From contig NZ_JACMSF010000068.1 of NCBI RefSeq assembly GCF_014257025.1, positions 1 to 35,961 of the forward strand: DNA of 35,961 bases. Reading direction: 5' to 3'. Below, in pieces: positions 8,690 through 16,505 of this stretch (position 1 is its first letter; every line of letters starts with the position of its first letter). The notes under the pieces were generated by a model, which was not told the DNA's origin, did no database searches, and saw nothing but the letters and a program-made list of their open reading frames with translations. This DNA comes from Streptomyces cupreus (GTDB lineage: Bacteria; Actinomycetota; Actinomycetes; Streptomycetales; Streptomycetaceae). A program made the position numbers and the translations under genes.

Positions 8690-9922
8690 ATGCCTTCCGC
8701 ACTCCCCGACGGCGAGCCGGTCCCCGACGACGGCGCGTTGCCCGCCTCCGCGCTCACCGGCGCGGCCGACCGCCCGCTCGGGTTCTATCTGCACGTCCCG
8801 TACTGCGCGACCCGCTGCGGGTACTGCGACTTCAACACCTACACGGCGACCGAGCTGCGCGGGACGGGGGGCGTGCTGGCCTCCCGTGACAACTACGCGG
8901 ACACGCTGATCGACGAGATCCGCCTTGCGCGGAAGGTCCTGGGCGACGACCCGCGCGCGGTGCGGACGGTGTTCGTCGGGGGCGGTACGCCGACGCTGCT
9001 GGCGGCTTCCGATCTTGTACGGATGCTGCACGCGATCCGGGACGAGTTCGGGCTGGCTGAGGACGCCGAGATCACGACGGAGGCGAATCCGGAGTCGGTG
9101 GACCCGGCATACCTGGCAGCGCTGCGGGAGGGCGGCTACAACCGGATCTCCTTCGGCATGCAGAGCGCGAAGCAGCATGTGCTGAAGGTGCTGGACCGGA
9201 CGCACACGCCGGGGCGCCCCGAGGCGTGCGTGGCGGAGGCGCGGGCGGCGGGCTTCGAGCACGTGAATCTGGACCTGATCTACGGCACGCCCGGGGAGTC
9301 GGACGACGACTGGCGGGCGTCGCTGGAGGCGGCGATCGGCGCGGGGCCGGACCATGTGTCGGCGTACGCCCTGATCGTCGAGGAGGGTACCCAGCTGGCT
9401 CGCCGCATCCGCCGCGGCGAGGTCCCGATGACGGACGACGACGTCCACGCGGACCGGTACCTGATCGCGGAGTCGGTGCTGTCGGAGGCGGGATTCGACT
9501 GGTACGAGGTGTCGAACTGGGCGACCTCGGAGGCGGGGCGCTGCCTGCACAACGAGCTGTACTGGCGGGGCGCCGACTGGTGGGGGGCCGGGCCGGGGGC
9601 GCACTCGCACGTGGGCGGGGTGCGGTGGTGGAACGTGAAGCATCCGGGGGCGTATGCGGGGGCGCTGGCGGCGGGCCGGTCGCCGGGTGCCGGGCGGGAG
9701 CTGCTGTCGGCGGAGGACCGGCGGGTGGAGCGGATCCTGCTGGAGCTGCGGCTTCGGGAGGGGGTGCCGCTGGAGCTGCTGCGGGAGGCGGGGCTGGTGG
9801 CTTCTCGGCGGGCCCTGGGGGAGGGGCTGCTGGAGGGCGGGCCGTACGAGGAGGGGCGGGCTGTGCTGACCCTTCGGGGGCGGTTGTTGGCGGATGCGGT
9901 GGTCAGGGACCTGGTGGACTGA
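8690..9922 (+). CDS. hemW: Heme chaperone HemW (radical SAM, HemN-like)
   Basis: The 410-residue protein belongs to the HemN/HemW radical SAM family. The iron-sulfur motif CxxxCxxC is Cys39, Cys43 and Cys46 in YCATRCGYC. The glycine-rich GGGTPTLL and the segment ISFGMQSAKQHVLKVLDRTH are typical. Actinobacterial members of this size, which lack the extra N-terminal residues of HemN oxidases, are regarded as heme chaperones that insert heme into acceptor proteins, rather than coproporphyrinogen dehydrogenases; older annotations use the latter name. The start could also be the ATG at 8681, three codons upstream in frame; neither has an ideal ribosome site. The gene follows the SpoIIE phosphatase gene by less than 30 bp. 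In many actinobacteria hemW lies just before hrcA, and here only three genes intervene. Confidence 0.9.
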   Translation: MPSALPDGEPVPDDGALPASALTGAADRPLGFYLHVPYCATRCGYCDFNTYTATELRGTGGVLASRDNYADTLIDEIRLARKVLGDDPRAVRTVFVGGGTPTLLAASDLVRMLHAIRDEFGLAEDAEITTEANPESVDPAYLAALREGGYNRISFGMQSAKQHVLKVLDRTHTPGRPEACVAEARAAGFEHVNLDLIYGTPGESDDDWRASLEAAIGAGPDHVSAYALIVEEGTQLARRIRRGEVPMTDDDVHADRYLIAESVLSEAGFDWYEVSNWATSEAGRCLHNELYWRGADWWGAGPGAHSHVGGVRWWNVKHPGAYAGALAAGRSPGAGRELLSAEDRRVERILLELRLREGVPLELLREAGLVASRRALGEGLLEGGPYEEGRAVLTLRGRLLADAVVRDLVD

Positions 9923-9938
9923 TCACTCGGGCGAGTGA
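9923..9938. promoter_or_regulatory. Perfect inverted repeat after hemW and before the Uma2 gene
   Basis: TCACTCG (9923-9929) and CGAGTGA (9932-9938) flank two G. The repeat starts directly after the hemW stop. It may be a terminator for hemW, though the stem is short and the loop tiny, or an operator for the next gene, whose start is 86 bp away. A possible -10 element TAACCT at 9966-9971 follows. I cannot choose between these roles. Confidence 0.4.
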
Positions 9939-10023
9939 ATCGGTGCGGAACGGGGGTTCGGTCCCTAACCTGGTTCGTAGGCTGCCGCGCAAAAGTACGC
10001 GGCGGATGTGGAGGGCCACGGAG

Positions 10024-10611
10024 ATGACCGCTGTGGACGATCGACTGATCACCGACGTCAGGGAGATCTTCGAGAACCTGGAGGTTCCGGAGGGCTTCAA
10101 GGCGGAGCTACTGCGGGGGGACATCGTGATGATGGCGGGGCTGGGCCTGGTCCACAACATGATCGTGGAGTCCGTCCAGGATCAGATCCCTCGCGACCGC
10201 TGGCGGCGGCTGCAGGTGCAGGATCTCGACATTCCTGACGAGCTCAGCGAGCCCGTGCCCGACTTGGTCGTGATCGAGCGCGACGCGGTCCCCGGGGCTG
10301 GGCGCCTGGTGCCATCCGGGGTGGTTGCCATGGTCGTGGAGGTCGTCTCGAAGAACAGCGTCGACCGCGACTACGGGGACAAGCGCTCCATCTACGCAGC
10401 GGGCAAGGTTCCTGCCTACTTGATCATCGACCCCATGGCTGAGCAGTGCCTGTTGCTGACAGAGCCGACAGGACAGGGCGAAGAGGCGGACTACTTGCTG
10501 GAGCGGACCAGTAAATTCGGCATGCCGCTGTCGTTGGACATTCTCGGCATCAAGCTGGATACCAGCGAGTTCGGGACGCTGCCCCCCGTCAAGCGCCACC
10601 GCCGACCGTGA
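10024..10611 (+). CDS. Uma2 family (DUF820) putative restriction-endonuclease-fold protein
   Basis: The 195-residue protein has the pattern of the Uma2/DUF820 family: a FKAELLRGDIVMM strand, PDLVVIERD with the acidic residue after PD, VVEVVSKNS, and a later Lys in DYGDKRSIYAAGKVPAYLIID. These match the E...D...ExK-type core of PD-(D/E)XK nucleases. Many paralogues occur in Streptomyces and cyanobacteria; their targets are unknown. The start ATG has GGAGG at 10010-10014 and a second GGAG at 10020-10023 that is too close. Its 3' end overlaps the convergent DUF3097 gene by 23 bp. Such genes are often strain-variable and may have been inserted into the hemW-hrcA interval. Confidence 0.85.
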   Translation: MTAVDDRLITDVREIFENLEVPEGFKAELLRGDIVMMAGLGLVHNMIVESVQDQIPRDRWRRLQVQDLDIPDELSEPVPDLVVIERDAVPGAGRLVPSGVVAMVVEVVSKNSVDRDYGDKRSIYAAGKVPAYLIIDPMAEQCLLLTEPTGQGEEADYLLERTSKFGMPLSLDILGIKLDTSEFGTLPPVKRHRRP

Positions 10612-11401
10612 CGAAGTCGATCAGTTCCTCCACCCTCCCCAGCAGCTCCGGCTCCAGGTCCTTGTAAGACCCCACCCGCCCCAGAATCGCCTGCCACACC
10701 GCCCCCGTGTTCTCCGACGGCCACCCCAGCGCCCGGCACACCCCCGTCTTCCAGTCGTGCCCGCGCGGCACCCGGGGCCACCCCGCGATCCCCAGCGACG
10801 ACGGCTTCACCGCCTCCCAGATGTCGATGTACGGGTGGCCCACGACCAGCGCGTGTTCGCTGGTTACCTCCTGGGCGATCCGCCATTCCTTCGTGCCGGG
10901 GAGCAAGTGGTCCACCAGTACGCCGAGGCGCGCGTCCGGACCGGGGCCGAAGTCCGCGACGATCGACGGCAGGTCGTCCACGCCCTCCAGGTACTCCACC
11001 ACCACGCCCTCGATGCGCAGGTCGTCGCCCCAGACCTTCTCCACCAGTTCCGCGTCGTGGCGGCCCTCGACGTAGATGCGCCCGGCGCGGGCCACGCGCG
11101 CGCGGGCGTTCGGGACGGCCACCGAACCGGATGCCGTACGGGTGGGCCGTACCGGACCGACAGCAGGCCGCACCAGCGTCACCACCCTGCCCTCCAGCAG
11201 GAAGCCCCTCGGTTCCAGCGGAAACACCCGGTGCTTGCCGAAGCGGTCCTCCAGCGTCACCGTTCCCGCCTCGCAGCGGATCACCGCGCCGCAGAAGCCG
11301 GTACCGGGCTCCTCGACCACCAGGCCCGGCTCCGCCTCGACCTCGGGGACGGGCTTGGGCTTCTTCCAGGGAGGGGTCAGATCGGCGGAGTACTGGCGCA
11401 T
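10589..11401 (-). CDS. DUF3097 family protein with a Toprim-like motif
   Basis: The 270-residue protein begins MRQYSADLTPPWKKPKPVPEV, a start I recognise for the actinobacterial DUF3097 family. Residues about 35-90 look like a small beta-rich domain (GAVIRCEAGTVTLEDRFGK...VTLVRP). Then comes IYVEGRHDAELVEKVWG, which resembles the first Toprim motif (hydrophobic strand, Glu-Gly, Asp), followed by GVLVDHLLPGTKEWRIA with conserved acidic residues. Toprim domains occur in primases, topoisomerases and small nucleases such as RNase M5; a nucleic-acid role is only an inference here. There is no good ribosome site before the ATG at 11401, so the mRNA may be leaderless. The 3' end overlaps the Uma2 gene on the other strand. 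The metallo-hydrolase gene lies just upstream on the same strand. Confidence 0.82.
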   Translation of the reverse strand: MRQYSADLTPPWKKPKPVPEVEAEPGLVVEEPGTGFCGAVIRCEAGTVTLEDRFGKHRVFPLEPRGFLLEGRVVTLVRPAVGPVRPTRTASGSVAVPNARARVARAGRIYVEGRHDAELVEKVWGDDLRIEGVVVEYLEGVDDLPSIVADFGPGPDARLGVLVDHLLPGTKEWRIAQEVTSEHALVVGHPYIDIWEAVKPSSLGIAGWPRVPRGHDWKTGVCRALGWPSENTGAVWQAILGRVGSYKDLEPELLGRVEELIDFVTVGGGA

Positions 11402-11432
11402 TCGGGTGACGATAGGAGAAGCGGTACGGCGA

Positions 11433-12161
11433 TCAGCGCGACACGCCGAAACGGGCCGCCAGGGCGTCTCGCTGCCGCCGTACGAACGCCGCGTCCACCA
11501 CCGCTCCGTGACCGGGCACGTACAGCGCGTCCTCGCCGCCCAGCGCCAGCAGGCGGTCCAGGGCCGCCGGCCACTGCGACGGTACGGCGTCCGGGCCCGC
11601 CTGAGGGGCGCCCGACTCCTCCACCAGGTCGCCGCAGAAGACGACCTCCGGGGTGCCCGGGACCAGGACCACCAGGTCGTGGGCCGTGTGGCCGGGGCCC
11701 ACGTTCGCCAGCAGGACCTGTCGGCCGGGGCCGAGGTCCAGGGTCCACTCGCCGGAGACGTGATGGCGGGGTGGGGCCAGGGCGTCCGCCGCCTCCTCGG
11801 CCACGCGCGCGTCCAGCCCGTTGCGCACCGCGTCCTCGCGCAGCTCCGCCCGGCCGTGCGGCCCGTACACCGAGTCGATGCCGACCGCGCCGTAGACCTC
11901 CGCGCCCGCGAAGGCCGCGGCCCCGAAGACATGGTCGAAGTGCGGATGGGTCAGCGCGAGATGGGTCACACGGTGACCGGCGAGCGCCTCGGCCCTCATG
12001 CGCAGCCGAGCCCCCTCGGCCAGGCTCGACCCGGCGTCGACCACCAGCGCCGTACCCTCTCCGACGACCAGTCCCGCCGTACAGTCCCAGCCCGGAAGCC
12101 GGCAGCGGCCCACCCCGGCCGCGACCCGCTCCCACCCGAGCTCTTCCCAAGTCACCGTCAT
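11433..12161 (-). CDS. Metallo-beta-lactamase-fold hydrolase
   Basis: The 242-residue protein shows the complete zinc-binding set of the MBL fold: HPHFDH (HxHxDH), a later His in GPGHTAHDLVV, Asp in FCGDLVEE, and His in VPGHGAVVD. The domain fills the whole protein, without extra domains, as in glyoxalase II-like or general MBL hydrolases of actinobacteria. The substrate is unknown. It is cytosolic, with no leader. The gene is read away from hrcA; 161 bp separate the two starts and contain the CIRCE operator. It is followed after 31 bp by the DUF3097 gene on the same strand, so these two may be co-transcribed. Confidence 0.87.
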   Translation of the reverse strand: MTVTWEELGWERVAAGVGRCRLPGWDCTAGLVVGEGTALVVDAGSSLAEGARLRMRAEALAGHRVTHLALTHPHFDHVFGAAAFAGAEVYGAVGIDSVYGPHGRAELREDAVRNGLDARVAEEAADALAPPRHHVSGEWTLDLGPGRQVLLANVGPGHTAHDLVVLVPGTPEVVFCGDLVEESGAPQAGPDAVPSQWPAALDRLLALGGEDALYVPGHGAVVDAAFVRRQRDALAARFGVSR

Positions 12162-12203
12162 ACCGCGACGCTAGCTCTACAACCCGTCACAGCAGGACCG
12201 ACC

Positions 12204-12234
12204 TTGCCTGGGGAGTACCCCACCGCCGTACACT
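12204..12234 (+). promoter_or_regulatory. Candidate housekeeping promoter of hrcA-dnaJ
   Basis: TTGCCT (12204-12209) and TACACT (12229-12234) are separated by 19 bases and resemble -35 and -10 elements of the main vegetative sigma factor. The predicted transcription start falls just before or within the CIRCE operator that begins at 12248, a layout that allows repression by HrcA. The assignment is by eye, and the spacer is one base longer than typical. Confidence 0.5.
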
Positions 12235-12247
12235 GGGGCCGGGAACG

Positions 12248-12274
12248 CTGGCACTCGGACGGACAGAGTGCCAG
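12248..12274. promoter_or_regulatory. CIRCE operator (HrcA binding site)
   Basis: The site is a 9-N9-9 inverted repeat: CTGGCACTC at 12248-12256 and GAGTGCCAG at 12266-12274. The classical CIRCE is TTAGCACTC-N9-GAGTGCTAA; here the outer bases of both arms are changed symmetrically (TTA to CTG), keeping the palindrome perfect. It lies 49 bp before hrcA, so HrcA most likely represses its own operon and releases it on heat stress. Confidence 0.93.
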
Positions 12275-12322
12275 GCGAGGCGCCCCGGGGGACTGGGGGA
12301 CGACTTCTGGAGGTGTGCGCGG

Positions 12323-13339
12323 ATGCTGAGTGAACGCAGGCTGCAAGTGCTGCGCGCCATCGTCCAGGACTATGTGGGCACCGAGGAGCCGGTGGGGTCG
12401 AAGGCCCTGACCGAGCGGCACAACCTCGGAGTCTCCCCGGCGACCGTCCGCAACGACATGGCGGCGCTGGAGGACGAGGGGTTCATCGCCCAGCCGCACA
12501 CCAGCGCCGGGCGCATCCCGACGGACAAGGGCTACCGGCTCTTCGTCGACAAGCTGGCCGGCGTCAAGCCGATGACCCCGCCCGAGCGGCGAGCCATCCA
12601 GAACTTCCTCGAAGGCGCCGTCGACCTCGACGACGTCGTGGCCCGGACCGTACGGCTGCTCGCCCAGCTCACCCGGCAGGTCGCCGTCGTGCAGTATCCG
12701 TCGCTGACCCGGTCCACCGTGCGGCATGTCGAGCTGCTCTCGCTCGCCCCCGCGCGCGTGATGCTCGTGCTGATCACGGACACCGGGCGGGTCGAGCAGC
12801 GGATGGTCGACTGCCCGGCGCCGTTCGGCGAAACGTCCCTGGCCGATCTGCGGGCGCGGCTGAACAGCCGGGTCGCGGGCCGGCGCTTCACCGATGTGCC
12901 GACGCTCGTCGAGGACCTCCCCGAGGGCTTCGACCTGGAGGACCGCGGCACGGTCTCGGCCGTCCTCTCCACCCTGCTGGAGACGCTGGTCGAGGAGAAC
13001 GAGGAGCGGCTGATGATCGGCGGCACCGCCAATCTCACCCGCTTCGGACATGACTTCCCCCTCACTATCCGGCCCGTCCTGGAGGCGCTGGAGGAGCAGG
13101 TCGTGCTCCTCAAGTTGCTTGGCGAGGCCGGGGATTCGGGCATGACCGTACGCATCGGTCATGAGAACGCCTATGAGGGACTCAACTCCACGTCTGTCGT
13201 GTCGGTCGGCTACGGTTCGGGCGGCGAGGCAGTCGCCAAGCTCGGCGTGGTCGGACCGACCCGCATGGATTACCCGGGAACGATGGGAGCGGTACGCGCA
13301 GTGGCACGGTACGTCGGACAGATCCTGGCGGAGTCGTAA
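12323..13339 (+). CDS. hrcA: Heat-inducible transcription repressor HrcA
   Basis: The 338-residue protein is HrcA, the repressor that binds CIRCE elements in front of groE and dnaJ-type genes. It has an N-terminal winged-helix domain (VGSKALTERHNLGVSPATVRNDMAALEDEGFI near residues 24-56, then QPHTSAGRIPTDKGYR) and the conserved C-terminal GAF-like HrcA domain with LIGGTANLTR-like sequence (MIGGTANLTR). Length is usual for the family. The ATG at 12323 is preceded by GGAGG at about 12309-12313, eight to nine bases away. The gene is followed with no gap by dnaJ, whose GTG start directly abuts the hrcA stop. Confidence 0.96.
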   Translation: MLSERRLQVLRAIVQDYVGTEEPVGSKALTERHNLGVSPATVRNDMAALEDEGFIAQPHTSAGRIPTDKGYRLFVDKLAGVKPMTPPERRAIQNFLEGAVDLDDVVARTVRLLAQLTRQVAVVQYPSLTRSTVRHVELLSLAPARVMLVLITDTGRVEQRMVDCPAPFGETSLADLRARLNSRVAGRRFTDVPTLVEDLPEGFDLEDRGTVSAVLSTLLETLVEENEERLMIGGTANLTRFGHDFPLTIRPVLEALEEQVVLLKLLGEAGDSGMTVRIGHENAYEGLNSTSVVSVGYGSGGEAVAKLGVVGPTRMDYPGTMGAVRAVARYVGQILAES

Positions 13340-14476
13340 GTGGCCACGGACTACTACGCCGTTCTCGGCGTGCGCCGCGACGCGTCGCAGGAAGAGATCA
13401 AGAAGGCCTTCCGGCGGCTCGCGCGCGAGCTGCACCCGGACGTCAACCCTGATCCGAAGACCCAGGAGCGGTTCAAGGAGATCAACGCCGCTTACGAGGT
13501 GCTCTCGGACCCGCAGAAGAAGCAGGTCTACGACCTCGGCGGCGACCCGCTGTCCCAGGCGGGCGGCGCGGGGGCCGGCGGCTTCGGCGCGGGTGGCTTC
13601 GGGAACTTCTCGGACATCATGGACGCGTTCTTCGGTACGGCGTCCCAGCGCGGGCCGCGGTCGCGGACCCGTCGGGGCCAGGACGCGATGATCCGTCTGG
13701 AGATCGAGCTCGACGAGGCGGCCTTCGGTACGACGAAGGACATCCAGGTCGACACGGCGGTCGTCTGCAACTCCTGTAACGGTGAGGGCGCCGCGCCGGG
13801 GACCTCCGCGCAGACGTGTGACATGTGCCGCGGTCGCGGTGAGGTGTCGCAGGTGACGCGGTCCTTCCTGGGCCAGGTCATGACATCCCGGCCGTGCCCG
13901 CAGTGCCAGGGCTTCGGCACGGTGGTTCCGACGCCGTGTCCCGAGTGCGCCGGCGACGGCCGGGTCCGCTCCCGCCGTACCCTCACGGTCAAGATCCCGG
14001 CCGGTGTCGACAACGGCACGCGGATCCAGCTCGCCGGTGAGGGTGAGGTCGGGCCGGGTGGCGGTCCCGCCGGTGACCTGTACGTCGAGATCCATGAGCT
14101 GCCGCATCCGACCTTCCAGCGGCGCGGGGACGATCTGCACTGCACGGTGACGATCCCGATGACCGCGGCGTCCCTCGGCACCAAGGTGCCGCTGGAGACC
14201 CTCGACGGCCTGGAGGAGGTCGACATCCGCCCGGGCACCCAGTCCGGCCAGTCGATCCCGCTGCACGGCCGAGGCGTCACGCATCTGCGCGGCGGCGGCC
14301 GGGGCGACCTGATCGTCCACGTCGAGGTCCAGACCCCGACGAAGCTGGACCCCGAGCAGGAACGCCTGCTGCGCGAGCTGGCGAAGCTGAGGGGCGAGGA
14401 ACGGCCGCAGGGGCAGTTCCAGCCTGGTCAGCAGGGGTTGTTCTCGCGGCTGAAGGACGCGTTCAACGGGCGCTGA
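13340..14476 (+). CDS. dnaJ: Chaperone protein DnaJ (HrcA-linked, DnaJ2 type)
   Basis: The 378-residue protein is a full type I DnaJ co-chaperone for DnaK. The J domain carries HPD at 32-34; a G/F-rich linker follows (about 74-100); the zinc domain has four CxxCxGxG units (Cys143/146, 160/163, 186/189, 200/203); the rest is the substrate-binding C-terminal part. The GTG start follows the hrcA TAA without a gap, so translation is coupled and expression is expected to follow HrcA/CIRCE control. Streptomycetes usually carry another dnaJ in the dnaK operon; this copy is the hrcA-linked one. The last 57 bp, including the stop codon, are repeated exactly downstream at 14532-14588. Confidence 0.96.
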   Translation: MATDYYAVLGVRRDASQEEIKKAFRRLARELHPDVNPDPKTQERFKEINAAYEVLSDPQKKQVYDLGGDPLSQAGGAGAGGFGAGGFGNFSDIMDAFFGTASQRGPRSRTRRGQDAMIRLEIELDEAAFGTTKDIQVDTAVVCNSCNGEGAAPGTSAQTCDMCRGRGEVSQVTRSFLGQVMTSRPCPQCQGFGTVVPTPCPECAGDGRVRSRRTLTVKIPAGVDNGTRIQLAGEGEVGPGGGPAGDLYVEIHELPHPTFQRRGDDLHCTVTIPMTAASLGTKVPLETLDGLEEVDIRPGTQSGQSIPLHGRGVTHLRGGGRGDLIVHVEVQTPTKLDPEQERLLRELAKLRGEERPQGQFQPGQQGLFSRLKDAFNGR

Positions 14477-14588
14477 CGGGAGCTGGGCGGGCTGCTGGGG
14501 GTCCGGGGGTCGGCCCCCGGGTGGATACGGTCAGCCTGGTCAGCAGGGGTTGTTCTCGCGGCTGAAGGACGCGTTCAACGGGCGCTGA
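14420..14588 (+). repeat. 57-bp exact direct repeat of the dnaJ 3' end
   Basis: Bases 14420-14476 (the end of dnaJ with its TGA) recur without mismatch at 14532-14588, 112 bp further on. The bases directly outside the copies differ. The 55-bp spacer carries a terminator-like hairpin. The second copy lies outside any gene, so it is a relic of a short tandem duplication or an assembly artefact. Confidence 0.92.
14503..14520 (+). terminator. Terminator hairpin after hrcA-dnaJ
   Basis: CCGGGGG (14503-14509) and CCCCCGG (14514-14520) form a perfect 7-bp GC stem with a four-base loop, 27 bp after the dnaJ stop. It sits in the spacer between the two copies of the dnaJ tail and should end the hrcA-dnaJ transcript. 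Confidence 0.65.
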
Positions 14589-14666
14589 GGCCTACTACTG
14601 CCTCTGGTCTATGCCACACGGACGGGTGGATTCGGACTTGTTCGGAGGACGTGACAACATGCCGTC

Positions 14667-15752
14667 ATGTCCTCCGCGCTGACCGATCTTTTTCCCCTTC
14701 CGATCGTGCAGGCCCCCATGGCGGGCGGTGTCTCCGTGCCGGTGCTCGCCGCTGCCGTGGCCGAGGCCGGTGGGCTGGGGTTTCTCGCTGCCGGGTACAA
14801 GACCGCCGATGGGATGTACCAGGAGATCAAGCAGTTGCGGGGGCTCACGAGCCGCCCGTTCGGGGTGAACCTCTTCATGCCGCAGCCGGAGTACGCGGAC
14901 GCGGCGGCCGTCGACGTGTACGCCCATCAGCTGGCCGGAGAGGCCGGGTGGTACGAGACCGAGCTCGGGGATCGCGACAGCGGGCGTGACGACGGCTACG
15001 AGGCCAAGCTCGCCGTGCTGCTCGACAATCCGGTGCCCGTCGTCTCCTTCCACTTCGGCGTGCCGAGCCGTGACGTGCTCGACTCCCTGCGCCGGGCCGG
15101 AACCTTCACCCTCGTCACCGCCACCACCGCCGAGGAGGCCCTCGCGGTCGAGCGGGCCGGCGCCGACGCGGTGATCGCGCAGGGCGTCGAGGCGGGTGGG
15201 CATCAGGGGACGCACCGCGACAATCCCGAGACCGACGGGACCGGGATCGGGCTGCTGTCGCTGATCGCCCAGGTGCGCGAGACCGTCAGCGTTCCCATCG
15301 TCGCCGCCGGCGGCATCATGCGGGGCGGCCAGATCGCCGCCGTCCTCGCCGCGGGCGCGAGCGCCGCCCAGCTCGGCACGGCGTTCCTCGCCACCCCCGA
15401 GTCCGGCGCCAACGCCGTCCACAAGCGGGCGCTGACCAACCCACTGTTCGCCCGTACGGAGTTGACGCGGGCCTTCTCCGGCCGCCCCGCGCGCGGACTC
15501 GTCAACCGCTTCATGCGCGAGCACGGCCCGTACGCCCCCGCCGCCTACCCCGAGATCCACCACCTCACCTCACCGCTGCGCAAGGCCGCGGCCAAGGCGG
15601 GCGACGCGCAGGGCATGGCGCTGTGGGCCGGGCAGGGCCACCGGATGGCACGGGAGCTGCCCGCCGGGCAACTGGTGGAGGTGCTGGCGGCCGAACTCAC
15701 CGCCGCCAGGACAGCGTTGTCCGCCTCGCAGAAGGGCGGTACGGGACGATGA
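14667..15752 (+). CDS. Nitronate monooxygenase family FMN enzyme
   Basis: The 361-residue protein has the TIM-barrel FMN fold of the nitronate monooxygenase/2-nitropropane dioxygenase family. Visible signatures are PIVQAPMAGG near the N-terminus, GVNLFMPQ, QGVEAGGHQGTH (phosphate and active-site loop) and PIVAAGGI followed by GASAAQLGTAFL. The enzyme probably oxidises alkyl nitronates such as propionate-3-nitronate, or acts as a general FMN oxidoreductase. GGAGG at 14644-14648 lies 18 bases before the ATG, further than ideal; a closer ATG at 14659 is out of frame and ends at once. The stop overlaps the start of rsmE (ATGA at 15749-15752), so the two are coupled. Confidence 0.9.
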   Translation: MSSALTDLFPLPIVQAPMAGGVSVPVLAAAVAEAGGLGFLAAGYKTADGMYQEIKQLRGLTSRPFGVNLFMPQPEYADAAAVDVYAHQLAGEAGWYETELGDRDSGRDDGYEAKLAVLLDNPVPVVSFHFGVPSRDVLDSLRRAGTFTLVTATTAEEALAVERAGADAVIAQGVEAGGHQGTHRDNPETDGTGIGLLSLIAQVRETVSVPIVAAGGIMRGGQIAAVLAAGASAAQLGTAFLATPESGANAVHKRALTNPLFARTELTRAFSGRPARGLVNRFMREHGPYAPAAYPEIHHLTSPLRKAAAKAGDAQGMALWAGQGHRMARELPAGQLVEVLAAELTAARTALSASQKGGTGR

Positions 15753-16489
15753 CGGCTCCGGTTTTCGTGGTCGACCACCTCGACGCCGGCCACGGCGGAC
15801 GGTATGTGCTGGACGGCCCCGAGGGGCGGCACGCGGTCTCCGTGAAGCGGCTGCGCCCCGGCGAGGACGTCGTCCTCACCGACGGCGCCGGGCGCTGGGC
15901 GGACTGCGTGGTGCTGGAGACCGAGGGAAAAGACCGGCTGATCGTCCGGATGGACTCGGTCGCCGAGGAACCCGAGCCGCGCCCGCGCATCACCGTCGTA
16001 CAGGCCCTCCCCAAGGGCGACCGGGGTGAGCTGGCCGTCGAGACGATGACTGAGGTCGGGGTCGACGGGATCGTGCCCTGGTCGGCGTCCCGCTGCATCA
16101 CGCAGTGGAAGGGCGAGCGCGGACTGAAGGCGCTCGGCAAGTGGCGGGCCACCGCCCGCGAGGCCGGCAAGCAGTCCCGCCGGGTCCGCTTCCCGGAGGT
16201 CGCGGACGCGGCGACGAGCAAGCAGGTTGCCGCACTTCTGGCCAAGGCCGACTTCGCCGCCGTACTCCATGAGAGCGGGACCGAGCCGCTGGCCGCCGTC
16301 GAACTGCCCGCGGAGGGTGAGATCGTGCTGGTCGTCGGGCCCGAAGGGGGTGTGTCCTCCGAGGAGTTGGCGCTGTTCGAGGAGGCCGGGGCGCGGGCGT
16401 ATGTGCTCGGGCCCACCGTGCTGCGCACCTCGACCGCCGGGACCGCGGCGGCCGCCCTGCTCCTCGGTCGTACCGGCCGCTGGGGCTGA
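15749..16489 (+). CDS. rsmE: 16S rRNA (uracil(1498)-N(3))-methyltransferase RsmE
   Basis: The 246-residue protein is a SPOUT-class methyltransferase that modifies U1498 of 16S rRNA using S-adenosylmethionine. The N-terminal PUA-like part contains GRHAVSVKRLRPGEDV; the C-terminal trefoil-knot part has the cofactor loops VGPEGGVSSEE and LGPTVLRTSTAG. The family length of about 245 fits. Its ATG overlaps the stop of the nitronate monooxygenase gene by four bases, and the next gene starts 16 bp after its stop, so all three form one operon. In streptomycetes rsmE usually lies close to dnaJ, as here. Confidence 0.95.
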   Translation: MTAPVFVVDHLDAGHGGRYVLDGPEGRHAVSVKRLRPGEDVVLTDGAGRWADCVVLETEGKDRLIVRMDSVAEEPEPRPRITVVQALPKGDRGELAVETMTEVGVDGIVPWSASRCITQWKGERGLKALGKWRATAREAGKQSRRVRFPEVADAATSKQVAALLAKADFAAVLHESGTEPLAAVELPAEGEIVLVVGPEGGVSSEELALFEEAGARAYVLGPTVLRTSTAGTAAAALLLGRTGRWG

Positions 16490-16505
16490 GCAGAGGGAGA
16501 CCGCC

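Noticed and set aside
8662..8909. Extension of the SpoIIE phosphatase frame into hemW
   Set aside because: After the G7 run the translation loses family similarity and overlaps hemW; the restored frame stops at 8661.
10757..12322. Upstream extension of the hrcA frame by more than 500 codons
   Set aside because: It is antisense to the DUF3097 and metallo-hydrolase genes and Pro/Arg-rich; the ATG at 12323 with GGAGG is the normal HrcA start.
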